NCBI GenBank assembly: GCA_031404455.1
Contig: JANNHP010000194.1
Location: forward strand, 1 to 12,258
From: JANNHP01 sp031404455
GTDB lineage: Bacteria > Planctomycetota > JAJSAM01 > JAJVHW01
Length of the DNA stretch: 12,258 bases
Direction: 5' to 3'
Shown here: positions 1-6,627 of the stretch, piece by piece
Position numbering within the stretch: the stretch's first letter is position 1
How the letters are laid out: the number at the start of each line of letters is the position of its first letter
Translations under genes and position numbers: made by a program
The notes under the pieces: model-generated
Told to the model about the DNA's origin: nothing
The model's database searches: none
Seen by the model: only the letters and a program-made list of their open reading frames with translations

Positions 1-933
1 GCGGGGTTCATCGGCTCCCACGTCGTCGAGCGCCTCATCGGAGACGGCCACGAAGTGACCGTGCTGGACGACTTCTCGACCGGCCGCTTCGACAACATCG
101 CGCACCTCGAGGGGCGCCAGCTCCGGGTCGTCGAGGGCGACGTGCGTCAGCCGAAGCACGTCGAGAAGGCGATCGCCGGCGCGCAGTACGTGCTGCACGA
201 GGCCGCGATCCCCTCGGTGGGGCGCAGCGTCGAGGACCCGATCACGACGAACGCGGTGAACGTGGACGGGACGCTCAACGTCCTCTTCGCGGCCCGGGCG
301 GCGAAGACGGTGAAGCGCGTCGTGTACGCCGCCTCCTCGTCGGCCTACGGCGACACGCCGACCCTTCCCAAGACCGAGACGATGGCTCCGCAGCCGATGT
401 CGCCGTACGCGGTCAGCAAACTCGCCGCCGAGAACTACTGCCGCGTCTTCTTCCTCAACTACGGCCTCGAGACCGTCTGCCTCAGGTACTTCAACGTGTT
501 CGGACCGCGGCAGGACCCGGACTCCGACTACGCGGCGGTCGTCCCGAAATTCGTCACGATGCTGCTCGAGAAGAAGCGGCCGATCGTCTACGGCGACGGC
601 AAGCAGACGCGCGACTTCACGTACGTCGAGAACGTAGTCGACGCGAACCTCGCCGCCTGCACCGCGCCGAAGGCGCCGGGCGAGATCGTGAACATCGCGT
701 GCGGCGACCGCGTCACCATCGGCGGCCTCGCGAACATGATCGGCGAGATCGTGGGCTACAACGGCGAGCCGAAGCTGAAGCCGGCCCGGCCGGGCGACGT
801 GCGCCACTCTCTCGCGGACATCACGCGCGCCCAGGACGTGATCGGTTTCCGCGTGCGCGTGAACCTGCAGGAAGGACTCGAGCGCACGATCGAGCACTAC
901 CGCGAGCGCAAGAAGAAGGTCAAGGCCAACTGA
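1..933 (+). CDS. NDP-hexose 4-epimerase, WbpP/GalE-type extended SDR (5'-partial)
   Basis: NAD-dependent epimerase/dehydratase of the extended short-chain dehydrogenase family, probably interconverting a UDP-hexose (UDP-GlcNAc/GalNAc or UDP-Glc/Gal, or their uronates) in the cytoplasm for glycan synthesis. The reading frame is open from base 1 and the first residues read AGFIGSHVVERL, the end of the GxxGxxG Rossmann motif. The true start therefore lies a few codons upstream, and the GTG at 55 is an internal valine. Visible in the 310-residue fragment are the serine run of YAASSSAYGD (about 109-118), the catalytic pair of SPYAVSK (Tyr136, Lys140), LRYFNVFGPRQDP, the YGDGKQTRDFTYVEN substrate loop and a PGDVRHSLADI segment. 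The last of these closely recalls WbpP-type UDP-GlcNAc 4-epimerases. It leads the glycan operon, 19 bp before the next gene. The family is certain; the exact sugar is not. Confidence 0.9.
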   Translation, partial: AGFIGSHVVERLIGDGHEVTVLDDFSTGRFDNIAHLEGRQLRVVEGDVRQPKHVEKAIAGAQYVLHEAAIPSVGRSVEDPITTNAVNVDGTLNVLFAARAAKTVKRVVYAASSSAYGDTPTLPKTETMAPQPMSPYAVSKLAAENYCRVFFLNYGLETVCLRYFNVFGPRQDPDSDYAAVVPKFVTMLLEKKRPIVYGDGKQTRDFTYVENVVDANLAACTAPKAPGEIVNIACGDRVTIGGLANMIGEIVGYNGEPKLKPARPGDVRHSLADITRAQDVIGFRVRVNLQEGLERTIEHYRERKKKVKAN

Positions 934-952
934 TCCCGAGGAGCGAAGAACG

Positions 953-1690
953 ATGGCGCTGAAGGGAGTCGTCCTCGCAGGAGGGACCGGGTCGCGCCTG
1001 AGGCCGCTGACCCTGGTGACGAACAAGCACCTCCTGCCGGTCTACGACCAGCCGATGGTCTACTACCCGATCCGCATGCTCGTCGAGGCGGGGGTCCGAG
1101 ACATCATGGTGCTGACGGGCGGCGAGAGCGCCGGCGACTTCATGAAGCTGCTCGGCACCGGAGAGGCGTTCGGCCTCGACCACCTCGAGTACGCGTATCA
1201 GAAGGGCGCGGGCGGCATCGCGGAGGCGCTCGGCCTGACGCGCTACTTCATCGGGACGGACGACGTCGTCGTCGTGCTCGGCGACAACATCCTCGAGAAG
1301 CCGATCGCGGGCGCCGTCGAGCGCTACAGGAAGCAGGGTTCGGGTGCCCGCGTGCTCCTGAAGAAGGTGCCGGACCCGCAGCGCTTCGGCGTCGCGCGCG
1401 TCGTCGGCGACAAGGTCGTCGAGATCGTGGAGAAGCCGAAGGACCCGAAGTCCGACCTCGCCGTGATCGGCGTCTACATGTACGACAACGCCGTCCTCGA
1501 CATCGTCGCCGGACTGAAACGGTCCGCGCGCGGGGAGCTCGAGATCACCGACGTGAACAACGCGTACCTGGAGCGGGGCCAGCTCGAGTACGAGATCGTC
1601 GACGGCTGGTGGACCGACGCCGGCACGTTCGAATCGCTCTTCCACGCAGGACAGCTCGTTCACGAGACGAGGTCGCGGACCGCTCGATGA
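953..1690 (+). CDS. rmlA: Glucose-1-phosphate thymidylyltransferase, short form
   Basis: Makes dTDP-glucose from glucose-1-phosphate and dTTP, the first step of dTDP-deoxysugar synthesis in the cytoplasm. The 245-residue product has the nucleotide-binding loop GGTGSRLRPLT (10-20), then NKHLLPVYDQPMVYYPI (24-40), the metal/sugar aspartate in VVLGDN (Asp111), VEKP (159-162), ELEITDVN (195-202) and WWTDAGT (219-225). Classical RmlA is about 290 residues. This one stops soon after the core and lacks the C-terminal helices that build the dTDP-rhamnose feedback site in the long form. The ATG at 953 has GAGGAG at 938-943. Its stop overlaps the next gene's start (ATGA), so translation is probably coupled. 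It could prefer another sugar-1-phosphate, but rmlD and rmlB next door favour dTDP-glucose. Confidence 0.9.
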   Translation: MALKGVVLAGGTGSRLRPLTLVTNKHLLPVYDQPMVYYPIRMLVEAGVRDIMVLTGGESAGDFMKLLGTGEAFGLDHLEYAYQKGAGGIAEALGLTRYFIGTDDVVVVLGDNILEKPIAGAVERYRKQGSGARVLLKKVPDPQRFGVARVVGDKVVEIVEKPKDPKSDLAVIGVYMYDNAVLDIVAGLKRSARGELEITDVNNAYLERGQLEYEIVDGWWTDAGTFESLFHAGQLVHETRSRTAR

Positions 1691-2538
1691 AGTTCCTCGT
1701 CACGGGATCCCGGGGACTCGTCGGGACGCCGCTCGTGCGGCGTCTCTCGGCAGAGCACCGGGTGGAGGGACTCGATCTCCCCGAGCTCGACGTGCGCGAC
1801 GCCGGGGCCTGCGCCGCAGCTCTCGCGCGCATCGCGCCGGATCGCGTCGCGCACCTCGCGGCGTGGACCGACGTCGACGGCGCCGAGTCGGACCCGGCGG
1901 GCGCCGCGGCGGTCAACGCGCAGGGCGCGCGCAACGTCGCCCTCGCGTGCCGCGAGGCGGGGGTTCCGATGCTCTACGTCTCGACGGACTACGTGTTCGA
2001 CGGAACGAAGGGCGAGCCCTACCTCGAGGACGACCCGGTCGCGCCGCTCTCGGTGTACGGCCGCACCAAGCTCCTCGGTGAGAACCACGTCCGCGAACTC
2101 GCGCCGAGCTGGTGGATCGTGCGCTGCCAGAGCATCTACGGCGCGGGACGGAAGTCGTTCGTCGACGCGATCCTCGCGCGCGCGGCTTCCGGCGGGGCGT
2201 TGAAGGTCGTAGCCGACCAGCACGTCTCGCCGAGCTGGTGCGAGGACGTCGCCGATGCCCTCGCCGCGGTTCTCACGCGCGCGGCGCCGGGCGTCTATCA
2301 CGCTTCGAACTCCGGCACGTGCTCGTGGCTCGAGTGCGCCAGGGCGGCGCTCGATCTCACCGGGTTCGCCGCGGTCCCGATCGAGCCGACGACGGCCGCG
2401 TCGCTCGCGCGGCCGGCGCCGCGGCCTTCGGTGTCGGCGTTCGACTGCGCGAAGCTCGAGAAGGCGACGGGTGTGCGCATGCGGCCCTGGAGGGACGCGC
2501 TCGCCGCGTACCTCGCAGGCCGGGAGGTCGTCCGATGA
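1687..2538 (+). CDS. rmlD: RmlD-like dTDP-4-keto-6-deoxysugar reductase
   Basis: NADPH-dependent reductase expected to reduce the 4-keto group of a dTDP-4-keto-6-deoxyhexose, normally giving dTDP-L-rhamnose. The 283-residue protein starts MKFLVTGSRGLVG (GxxGxxG at 7-13). It shows LDVRD (34-38), HLAAWTDVD (56-64), the family signature STDYVFDG (99-106), the catalytic YGRTK (Tyr124, Lys128), an RCQSIYG strand (146-152) and the C-terminal substrate loop RPAPRPSVSAFD (242-253), close to the RPxxSxLD pattern of RmlD. An in-frame extension back to 1609 exists, but it would overlap rmlA and precede the Rossmann fold, so ATG 1687, overlapping the rmlA stop, is the better start. Only a distant GAGG at 1669-1672 serves as RBS, consistent with coupling. 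Because no rmlC is seen, a reductase acting without prior 3,5-epimerisation remains possible. Confidence 0.85.
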   Translation: MKFLVTGSRGLVGTPLVRRLSAEHRVEGLDLPELDVRDAGACAAALARIAPDRVAHLAAWTDVDGAESDPAGAAAVNAQGARNVALACREAGVPMLYVSTDYVFDGTKGEPYLEDDPVAPLSVYGRTKLLGENHVRELAPSWWIVRCQSIYGAGRKSFVDAILARAASGGALKVVADQHVSPSWCEDVADALAAVLTRAAPGVYHASNSGTCSWLECARAALDLTGFAAVPIEPTTAASLARPAPRPSVSAFDCAKLEKATGVRMRPWRDALAAYLAGREVVR

Positions 2539-3572
2539 GGTGGCTCGTCACCGGGGGCGCTGGGTTCATCGGTTCGAACTTCGTGCGCTTGCTGCTCGCC
2601 GACCGTCCGGACGCGACGGTCGTCAACGTCGACCTGCTCACGTACGCGGGAAACCTCGAGAACCTGAGCGACGTGGAGAAGGACTCGCGCTACTCGTTCG
2701 TCCGGGGCGACGTGACGGATCCTGCCGCCTGGGAGGGCTCCGTCGGCGCCCTGCCGGATGTGATCGTCCACTTCGCCGCGGAGACGCACGTCGACCGCTC
2801 GATCCACGACGCGTACCCGTTCCTCCGGACGAACGTCATCGGCACTCAGGCGATGCTGACCTGGGCGAAGACCAAGGGCGTGCCGCGCTTCGTGCAGATC
2901 GGGACCGACGAGGTCTACGGCACGCTCTCGCCGACCGATCCGCCGTTCACGGAGACGAACCCGCTCGCGCCGAACAGCCCGTACGCGGCGAGCAAGTGCT
3001 CGGCCGACATGCTGGTCAGGGCGGCGGTGCACACGCACGGGCAGCACTGCGTGATCACGCGCTGCTCGAACAACTACGGTCCGTACCAGTTCCCGGAGAA
3101 GTTCCTGCCTCTCATGATCACGAACGCGCTCGCCGACCAGTCGCTGCCGGTGTACGGCGACGGACAGCAGCGCCGCGACTGGATCCACGCGGACGACCAC
3201 AACCGCGCCGTGATCCTCGCGGCGGAGAAGGGCGTCTCAGGCGGGATCTACAACGTCGGCGGCGCGGGCGGCGAGCAGACGAACCTCTCGGTGCTCCACC
3301 AACTCCTCGACATCCTCGGCAAGCCGCGTTCGCTGATCCGCTACGTCGAGGACCGTCCGGGCCACGACCGGCGCTACGCGATCGACAACTCGTACACCAC
3401 GGCGACGCTCGGGTGGTCTCCCCGCGTCGGCTTCGCGGAGGGACTCCGCGCGACGGTCGACTGGTACGTCGGGAACCGCGAGTGGTGGGGACGGGTGAAG
3501 TCCGGCGAATACCGGGCCTACTACGACTCGATGTACGGCGAGCGCCTCGCCTCCTCGCGGCGGGCCGAGTGA
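2535..3572 (+). CDS. rmlB: dTDP-glucose 4,6-dehydratase
   Basis: Converts dTDP-glucose to dTDP-4-keto-6-deoxyglucose with bound NAD+. The 345-residue length is typical. Motifs in order: TGGAGFIGSNF (6-16), the LLTYAGNLENL stretch (34-44) characteristic of RmlB, AAETHVDRSI (81-90), the catalytic TDEVYG (Thr124-Asp125-Glu126), SPYAASK (Tyr150, Lys154), RCSNNYGPYQFPEKF (176-190), YGDGQQRRDWIHADDH (207-222) and RPGHDRRYAID (274-284). The ATG at 2535 overlaps the rmlD stop and has GGGAGG at 2522-2527. A long in-frame upstream extension is rejected because it reads through rmlD and precedes the nucleotide-binding fold. The gene order rmlA-rmlD-rmlB differs from the common rmlBDAC order. The assignment is secure. 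Confidence 0.95.
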   Translation: MRWLVTGGAGFIGSNFVRLLLADRPDATVVNVDLLTYAGNLENLSDVEKDSRYSFVRGDVTDPAAWEGSVGALPDVIVHFAAETHVDRSIHDAYPFLRTNVIGTQAMLTWAKTKGVPRFVQIGTDEVYGTLSPTDPPFTETNPLAPNSPYAASKCSADMLVRAAVHTHGQHCVITRCSNNYGPYQFPEKFLPLMITNALADQSLPVYGDGQQRRDWIHADDHNRAVILAAEKGVSGGIYNVGGAGGEQTNLSVLHQLLDILGKPRSLIRYVEDRPGHDRRYAIDNSYTTATLGWSPRVGFAEGLRATVDWYVGNREWWGRVKSGEYRAYYDSMYGERLASSRRAE

Positions 3573-3573
3573 A

Positions 3574-4095
3574 GTGAGGGTCCTGCGCATCCACGCGCCA
3601 GGGACGCACGCCGGCCTCGCGGCGGTGATCGGACGGGCGGTCGTCGAGTTCAACCGCTCGCTCGACATCCGCCTCCGGTTCCTCTCGATCGGGATCGACG
3701 AGACGGTGCTCGACGTCGCGGACGCGGCCGGATCCGCGGAGGCGGTTGCACTCGCGATCCGGTCGGGCACACCCGACGTCGTGGTGCTCTTCGGCGACGG
3801 CGCGCCAGCCCTCGCGGCGGCGACGATCGCGGTCCGGGACCGCGCGGTGCTCGTCCGCGGCGGCGCAGGACGGCGGGAAGGTCCGCACTCGGACACGGAC
3901 CGTGCGATCGACCGTCTCGCGACGGTGCACCTCGTGCACGGTCCTGCGGAGGCGCGGAACCTCGAGAGCGAGGGGTGCGCGGCGCAGGTGATCGACGTGG
4001 GGGCCGCGGGAGATCCCGCGGCCGGCGAGCGGGTCGTGCGCGCGCTTTCGCGCGCGCGTCGGTCCGCGCGCGGCGGAACCACTGGAGGCGTGTGA
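3574..4095 (+). CDS. Half-length WecB-like (UDP-GlcNAc 2-epimerase N-domain-like) protein, probably non-catalytic
   Basis: A 173-residue protein resembling the first Rossmann domain of GT-B-fold UDP-N-acetylglucosamine 2-epimerases (WecB/MnaA). The start MRVLRIHAPGTHAGLAAVI parallels the MKVLTVFGTRPEAIKMAPV opening. PDVVVLFGD (67-75) matches PDVVLVHGD, ending in the conserved Asp. GGAGRR (96-101) sits where HVEAGLR is expected, and LATVHLVHGPAEARNLESEG (115-134) parallels the LA..HF.PTE.s..NL..E segment. The glutamate of VEAGLR appears to be Gly and the PEExNR motif reads SDTDR, so two catalytic glutamates look lost. The second domain is absent. The GTG at 3574 lies one base after the rmlB stop with no clear Shine-Dalgarno. 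The stop is one base before the next gene's ATG. The open frame and tight packing argue for a functional gene, perhaps a binding or scaffold subunit, rather than decay. The similarity is recognised by eye only. Confidence 0.55.
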   Translation: MRVLRIHAPGTHAGLAAVIGRAVVEFNRSLDIRLRFLSIGIDETVLDVADAAGSAEAVALAIRSGTPDVVVLFGDGAPALAAATIAVRDRAVLVRGGAGRREGPHSDTDRAIDRLATVHLVHGPAEARNLESEGCAAQVIDVGAAGDPAAGERVVRALSRARRSARGGTTGGV

Positions 4096-4096
4096 C

Positions 4097-5782
4097 ATGC
4101 TGATCCTGGGAATCGGCGGACTCGGCTACAAGGACTCGAGTGCCGCGCTCGTGAAGGACGGCCGCGTCGTCGCAGCGGCGGCCGAGGAGCGCTTCACGCG
4201 CATCAAGCACCAGGGCGGGTATCCGTCCCGGGCGATCGAGTCCTCTTTGAGGGTGGCCGGCGTCACGGCGGCGCAGATCGACCACGTCGCGGTCGCGAAC
4301 AACCCGTGGCTCGCACTGCGCGCGAAGGTCCTCGACTGGTACGGCGAAAGCTTCTTCGAGTCGCCGGAGTTCCGCGCGTTCCACATCTTCCACGACGAGA
4401 TCCACGGCACGCTGACGTACCTGAAGGCGATCGAGGACCTGAGGTCGGGCCGGTCGGGCAGGTTCCACACCGTCCCGCACCACCTGTCGCACATGGCGTC
4501 GTCGTTCCTCGCCTCCCCGCACGCCGAGGCGGCGGTGCTCGACATCGACGGGCGCGGCGAGTTCTCGACGTCGGCGCAGGGCGTCGGGCGCGGGTACGAG
4601 ATCGAGGTGTTCCACGTCGACCACATGCCGAACAGCCTCGGCCTCCTCTACGCCGCGGTGAGCGACTACCTGGGCTTCACCGGGCAGGACGACGAGTTCC
4701 GCGTGATGTCGATCTCGAGCCAGGGCGAGCCGCGCTACCGCGGGGAGTTCCGCGAGATCGTGCGGCTGACCGACGAGGGGTCGTTCGCGCTGAACCCGGC
4801 CTACTTCACGTATCGCGACGGACTCGCGGCGCTCTCCTCGAAGTTCACCGACGTCTTCGGCGCGGGACGCCGCGCTGGCGAACCCGTCCTCGAGCGGCAC
4901 CGGGACATCGCGTCGTCCCTGCAGTCCGCCATCGAGGACGCGGCGCTCCACGCGGCGCGGCACCTCGCGCGGCGAACCGGGCAGAAAGCGCTCTGCTTCG
5001 CGGGCGGCGTCGCGCTGAACTGGGTGGTCAACGGGCGGCTCGCCGCCGAGGGCCCGTTCGAGCACCTCTACGTCAACCCGCTGGCCGGCGACGAGGGAAC
5101 CGCGGTGGGCGCAGCCCTCCACCAGTACGCCGCCGAGACGAAGTCGCGCCCCGAGCCGCTGGGTTCGGTCGCCCTCGGTCCGGCCGCGACCGACGCCGAG
5201 ATCGAGGACACGCTCCGGCGCACGAAGCAGCGTTTCGACCGGGTGCCCGACCGCTCCGCCGCGGCTGCGGAGAGGCTCGCGCGCGGCGAGATCCTCGGCT
5301 GGTTCGAGGGCCGGATCGAGTTCGGCCCGCGCGGGCTCGGTCAGCGCGCGATCCTCGCGGATTCGGCGAACCTCGAGACGAAGGCGCGGCTCCTGCGCGA
5401 CGTGAAGTCACGCGAGGAACACCACCCGTTCGGGGTGTCGGTCCTCGCCGACCGCGCCGCGGACGTGTTCGAGGGACCCGCGGAATCGCCCTACATGCTC
5501 CGGTGGAGCCGAGTGAAGGCGGAGCGCCGCAAGGAGCTCGCCGCGGTCGTCACGGAGAATGGGATCGCCCGCTGGCACGGGGTGACCGCAGCGAGGGAGC
5601 CGGCGTTCCACGAACTGATCTCGGCGTTCGGCCGCCGCACCGGCCGTCTCCCCGCGCTCGTGAACACGAGTCTCAACCTGCCGGGACGGCCTCCCGCCGT
5701 CACGGTCGCAGAGGCGCTCGAGGTCTTCGCGGCGACCGGGCTCGACGCGATGGTCCTCGGTCCGTTCGTCGTCTCGAAATGA
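4097..5782 (+). CDS. Divergent O-carbamoyltransferase (NodU/CmcH/TobZ family)
   Basis: Family members transfer a carbamoyl group from carbamoyl phosphate, via carbamoyl-AMP, to a hydroxyl of a sugar or natural product. The 561-residue protein has the Kae1-like N-domain: LGIGGLGYKDSSAALVKDG (4-22), EERFTRIKH (30-38), the HxxxH metal motif in PHHLSH (His128, His132), DIDGRGE (Asp151), FAGGVALN (301-308) and NPLAGDEG (Asp332). The C-terminal YrdC-like domain has GWFEGRIEFGPRGLGQRAIL (401-420). Odd points: Lys12 stands where the family usually has His; MSISSQG (204-210) replaces MGLAPYG; REEHHPFGVS (439-448) replaces REPFRPFAPS; NTSLNLPGRP (523-532) replaces NTSFNxxGEP. The metal ligands are intact but the nucleotide/carbamoyl loops are altered. 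ATG 4097 has GGAGG at 4084-4088. It ends the glycan operon. The substrate is unknown; a deoxysugar or glycan is likely. Confidence 0.88.
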   Translation: MLILGIGGLGYKDSSAALVKDGRVVAAAAEERFTRIKHQGGYPSRAIESSLRVAGVTAAQIDHVAVANNPWLALRAKVLDWYGESFFESPEFRAFHIFHDEIHGTLTYLKAIEDLRSGRSGRFHTVPHHLSHMASSFLASPHAEAAVLDIDGRGEFSTSAQGVGRGYEIEVFHVDHMPNSLGLLYAAVSDYLGFTGQDDEFRVMSISSQGEPRYRGEFREIVRLTDEGSFALNPAYFTYRDGLAALSSKFTDVFGAGRRAGEPVLERHRDIASSLQSAIEDAALHAARHLARRTGQKALCFAGGVALNWVVNGRLAAEGPFEHLYVNPLAGDEGTAVGAALHQYAAETKSRPEPLGSVALGPAATDAEIEDTLRRTKQRFDRVPDRSAAAAERLARGEILGWFEGRIEFGPRGLGQRAILADSANLETKARLLRDVKSREEHHPFGVSVLADRAADVFEGPAESPYMLRWSRVKAERRKELAAVVTENGIARWHGVTAAREPAFHELISAFGRRTGRLPALVNTSLNLPGRPPAVTVAEALEVFAATGLDAMVLGPFVVSK

Positions 5783-5790
5783 GAGCAACC

Positions 5791-5817
5791 GCGTCGCACG
5801 GAGCGCGACGCTGCGAC
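5791..5817 (+). terminator. Hairpin after the glycan operon, with two competing stems
   Basis: Nine bases after the carbamoyltransferase stop, GCGTCGC (5791-5797) pairs perfectly with GCGACGC (5805-5811) around a 7-nt loop. An alternative, mutually exclusive stem pairs GTCGCA (5793-5798) with TGCGAC (5812-5817). No T-run follows, so it is not a textbook intrinsic terminator. It could still act as one in a GC-rich host, protect a 3' end, or be a switch between operon and downstream gene. Confidence 0.4.
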
Positions 5818-5895
5818 TTCAGGCGGGATGGGCGACGTTCCGATGGAAATGTTTGCTGGGCTCGATCGCAACGGGAGCTAGCTTCGCTGGCCGAA

Positions 5896-5911
5896 ACGGG
5901 CACTCGCCCGT
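5896..5911 (+). promoter_or_regulatory. Perfect 6-bp stem / 4-nt loop hairpin in the PEP-CTERM 5' leader
   Basis: ACGGGC (5896-5901) and GCCCGT (5906-5911) are exact reverse complements around ACTC. The hairpin lies 35 bases before the start codon and upstream of the GGGAG ribosome binding site at 5934-5938, so it would not bury the RBS. It could be a protein operator or an mRNA-stabilising stem. A GC-rich 6-bp stem can also arise by chance. Confidence 0.3.
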
Positions 5912-5946
5912 CACGTCCCCGACGCACACGAGTGGGAGTTCGCCGG

Positions 5947-6576
5947 ATGAGAATGCTGATCGCCGCGTTCACGCTGTCCCTCGCCGCACCTGCGTTCGCG
6001 GATCTCGTCGTCAACGGGAGCTTCGAGCAGGACACCGTCGCGAACGGCAGCTATGCGACGCTGACCACTGCCGACACGCTGACGGGCTGGACGATCGACG
6101 TCGACGACGTGGAACTGATCGAGGGGTACTGGCAGGCGGCGGCCGGCAGCAAGAGCATGGACCTGTCCGGCAACACCCCCGGACAGATCTCGCAGGTCTT
6201 CGCGACGACGTCCGGAGCGTCCTACCGCCTCACGTTCATGATGTCGGCGAACCCCGACGGCGGCAGCACGGTCCGCACGATGGACGTGACGTTCGGGTCG
6301 ACGACGCAGCAGGCCTCGTACGACACGTCGGTTTTCAGCCCGACCACCGCGAACATGAACTGGCAGTTCAACGTCATGACGTTCACCGCGACGGGCACGA
6401 GCACCACGCTGAGCTTCCTCAGCACCGAGAACAGCGCTTTCGGACCCGCGCTCGACGACGTCCAGTTGAACGAGATCCCCGAACCGGCGTCGCTCCTGCT
6501 CTTCGGACTCGGCCTCGGCGGCCTCGGCCTCTGGCGCCGCGCGCAGAAGAAGCGCAAGTCCGCCGCGAAGGCCTGA
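5947..6576 (+). CDS. PEP-CTERM sorted, choice-of-anchor-C-like secreted protein
   Basis: A 209-residue exported protein. Residues 1-18 are a Sec signal peptide (MRMLIAAFTLSLAAPAFA) with an AFA cleavage site. The mature part opens DLVVNGSFEQ and contains GWTIDVDDVELIEGYW, MDLSGNTPGQISQVFATT and a final FGPALDDVQL. This is the pattern of choice-of-anchor C/DUF642-like beta-sandwich domains, often carbohydrate-associated. The C-terminus carries a PEP-CTERM signal: IPEPASLLLF at 177-186, a Gly/Leu-rich membrane helix to about 196, then the basic tail RRAQKKRKSAAKA. PEP-CTERM proteins are recognised and cleaved by exosortase at the membrane and commonly accompany exopolysaccharide loci. The tail after the helix is longer than the usual few residues. 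ATG 5947 is supported by GGGAG at 5934-5938; Met3 at 5953 is an alternative start. No exosortase is in the window. Confidence 0.88.
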   Translation: MRMLIAAFTLSLAAPAFADLVVNGSFEQDTVANGSYATLTTADTLTGWTIDVDDVELIEGYWQAAAGSKSMDLSGNTPGQISQVFATTSGASYRLTFMMSANPDGGSTVRTMDVTFGSTTQQASYDTSVFSPTTANMNWQFNVMTFTATGTSTTLSFLSTENSAFGPALDDVQLNEIPEPASLLLFGLGLGGLGLWRRAQKKRKSAAKA

Positions 6577-6583
6577 CGGTTCG

Positions 6584-6627
6584 CACGATCGGCGATGACG
6601 GGCCGCGCGATCGGTGACGACGGGCCG
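6584..6627. repeat. Imperfect 22-bp tandem repeat between convergent genes
   Basis: CGATCGGCGATGACGGGCCG (6586-6605) is followed at a 22-bp period by CGATCGGTGACGACGGGCCG (6608-6627), matching 18 of 20 bases. The second copy's GGGCCG forms the base of the terminator stem that follows. The pair looks like a local tandem duplication of the stem-forming segment, since the first copy also ends in the same GGGCCG. Confidence 0.6.

Larger units (their letters stand above)
5783..5946 (+). promoter_or_regulatory. 164-bp upstream region of the PEP-CTERM gene
   Basis: Non-coding gap between the glycan operon and the PEP-CTERM gene. It contains the post-operon hairpin, a comparatively AT-rich patch at about 5842-5855 (GATGGAAATGTTTG) that stands out in this GC-rich DNA and may mark a promoter, the 8-bp palindrome AGCTAGCT (5876-5883), and a second hairpin at 5896-5911. 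No convincing -35/-10 or -24/-12 pair could be fixed. I see no small gene here. Confidence 0.35.

Noticed and set aside
55..933. GTG at 55 as the start of the epimerase
   Set aside because: The frame is open upstream to base 1 and encodes AGFIGSHVVERL, part of the essential NAD-binding motif, so the gene begins before the window.
3574..4095. The 173-residue gene after rmlB as rmlC (dTDP-4-keto-rhamnose 3,5-epimerase)
   Set aside because: Position and length fit, but there is no cupin histidine motif or other RmlC signature; the sequence instead parallels the first domain of WecB-type epimerases.
5844..5901. Sigma-54 promoters for the PEP-CTERM gene (TGGAAATGTTTGC at 5844 and TGGCCGAAACGGGC at 5888)
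   Set aside because: The distance between the GG and GC elements is two and one base too short respectively, and the second lacks the TT before GC; sigma-54 spacing is strict.
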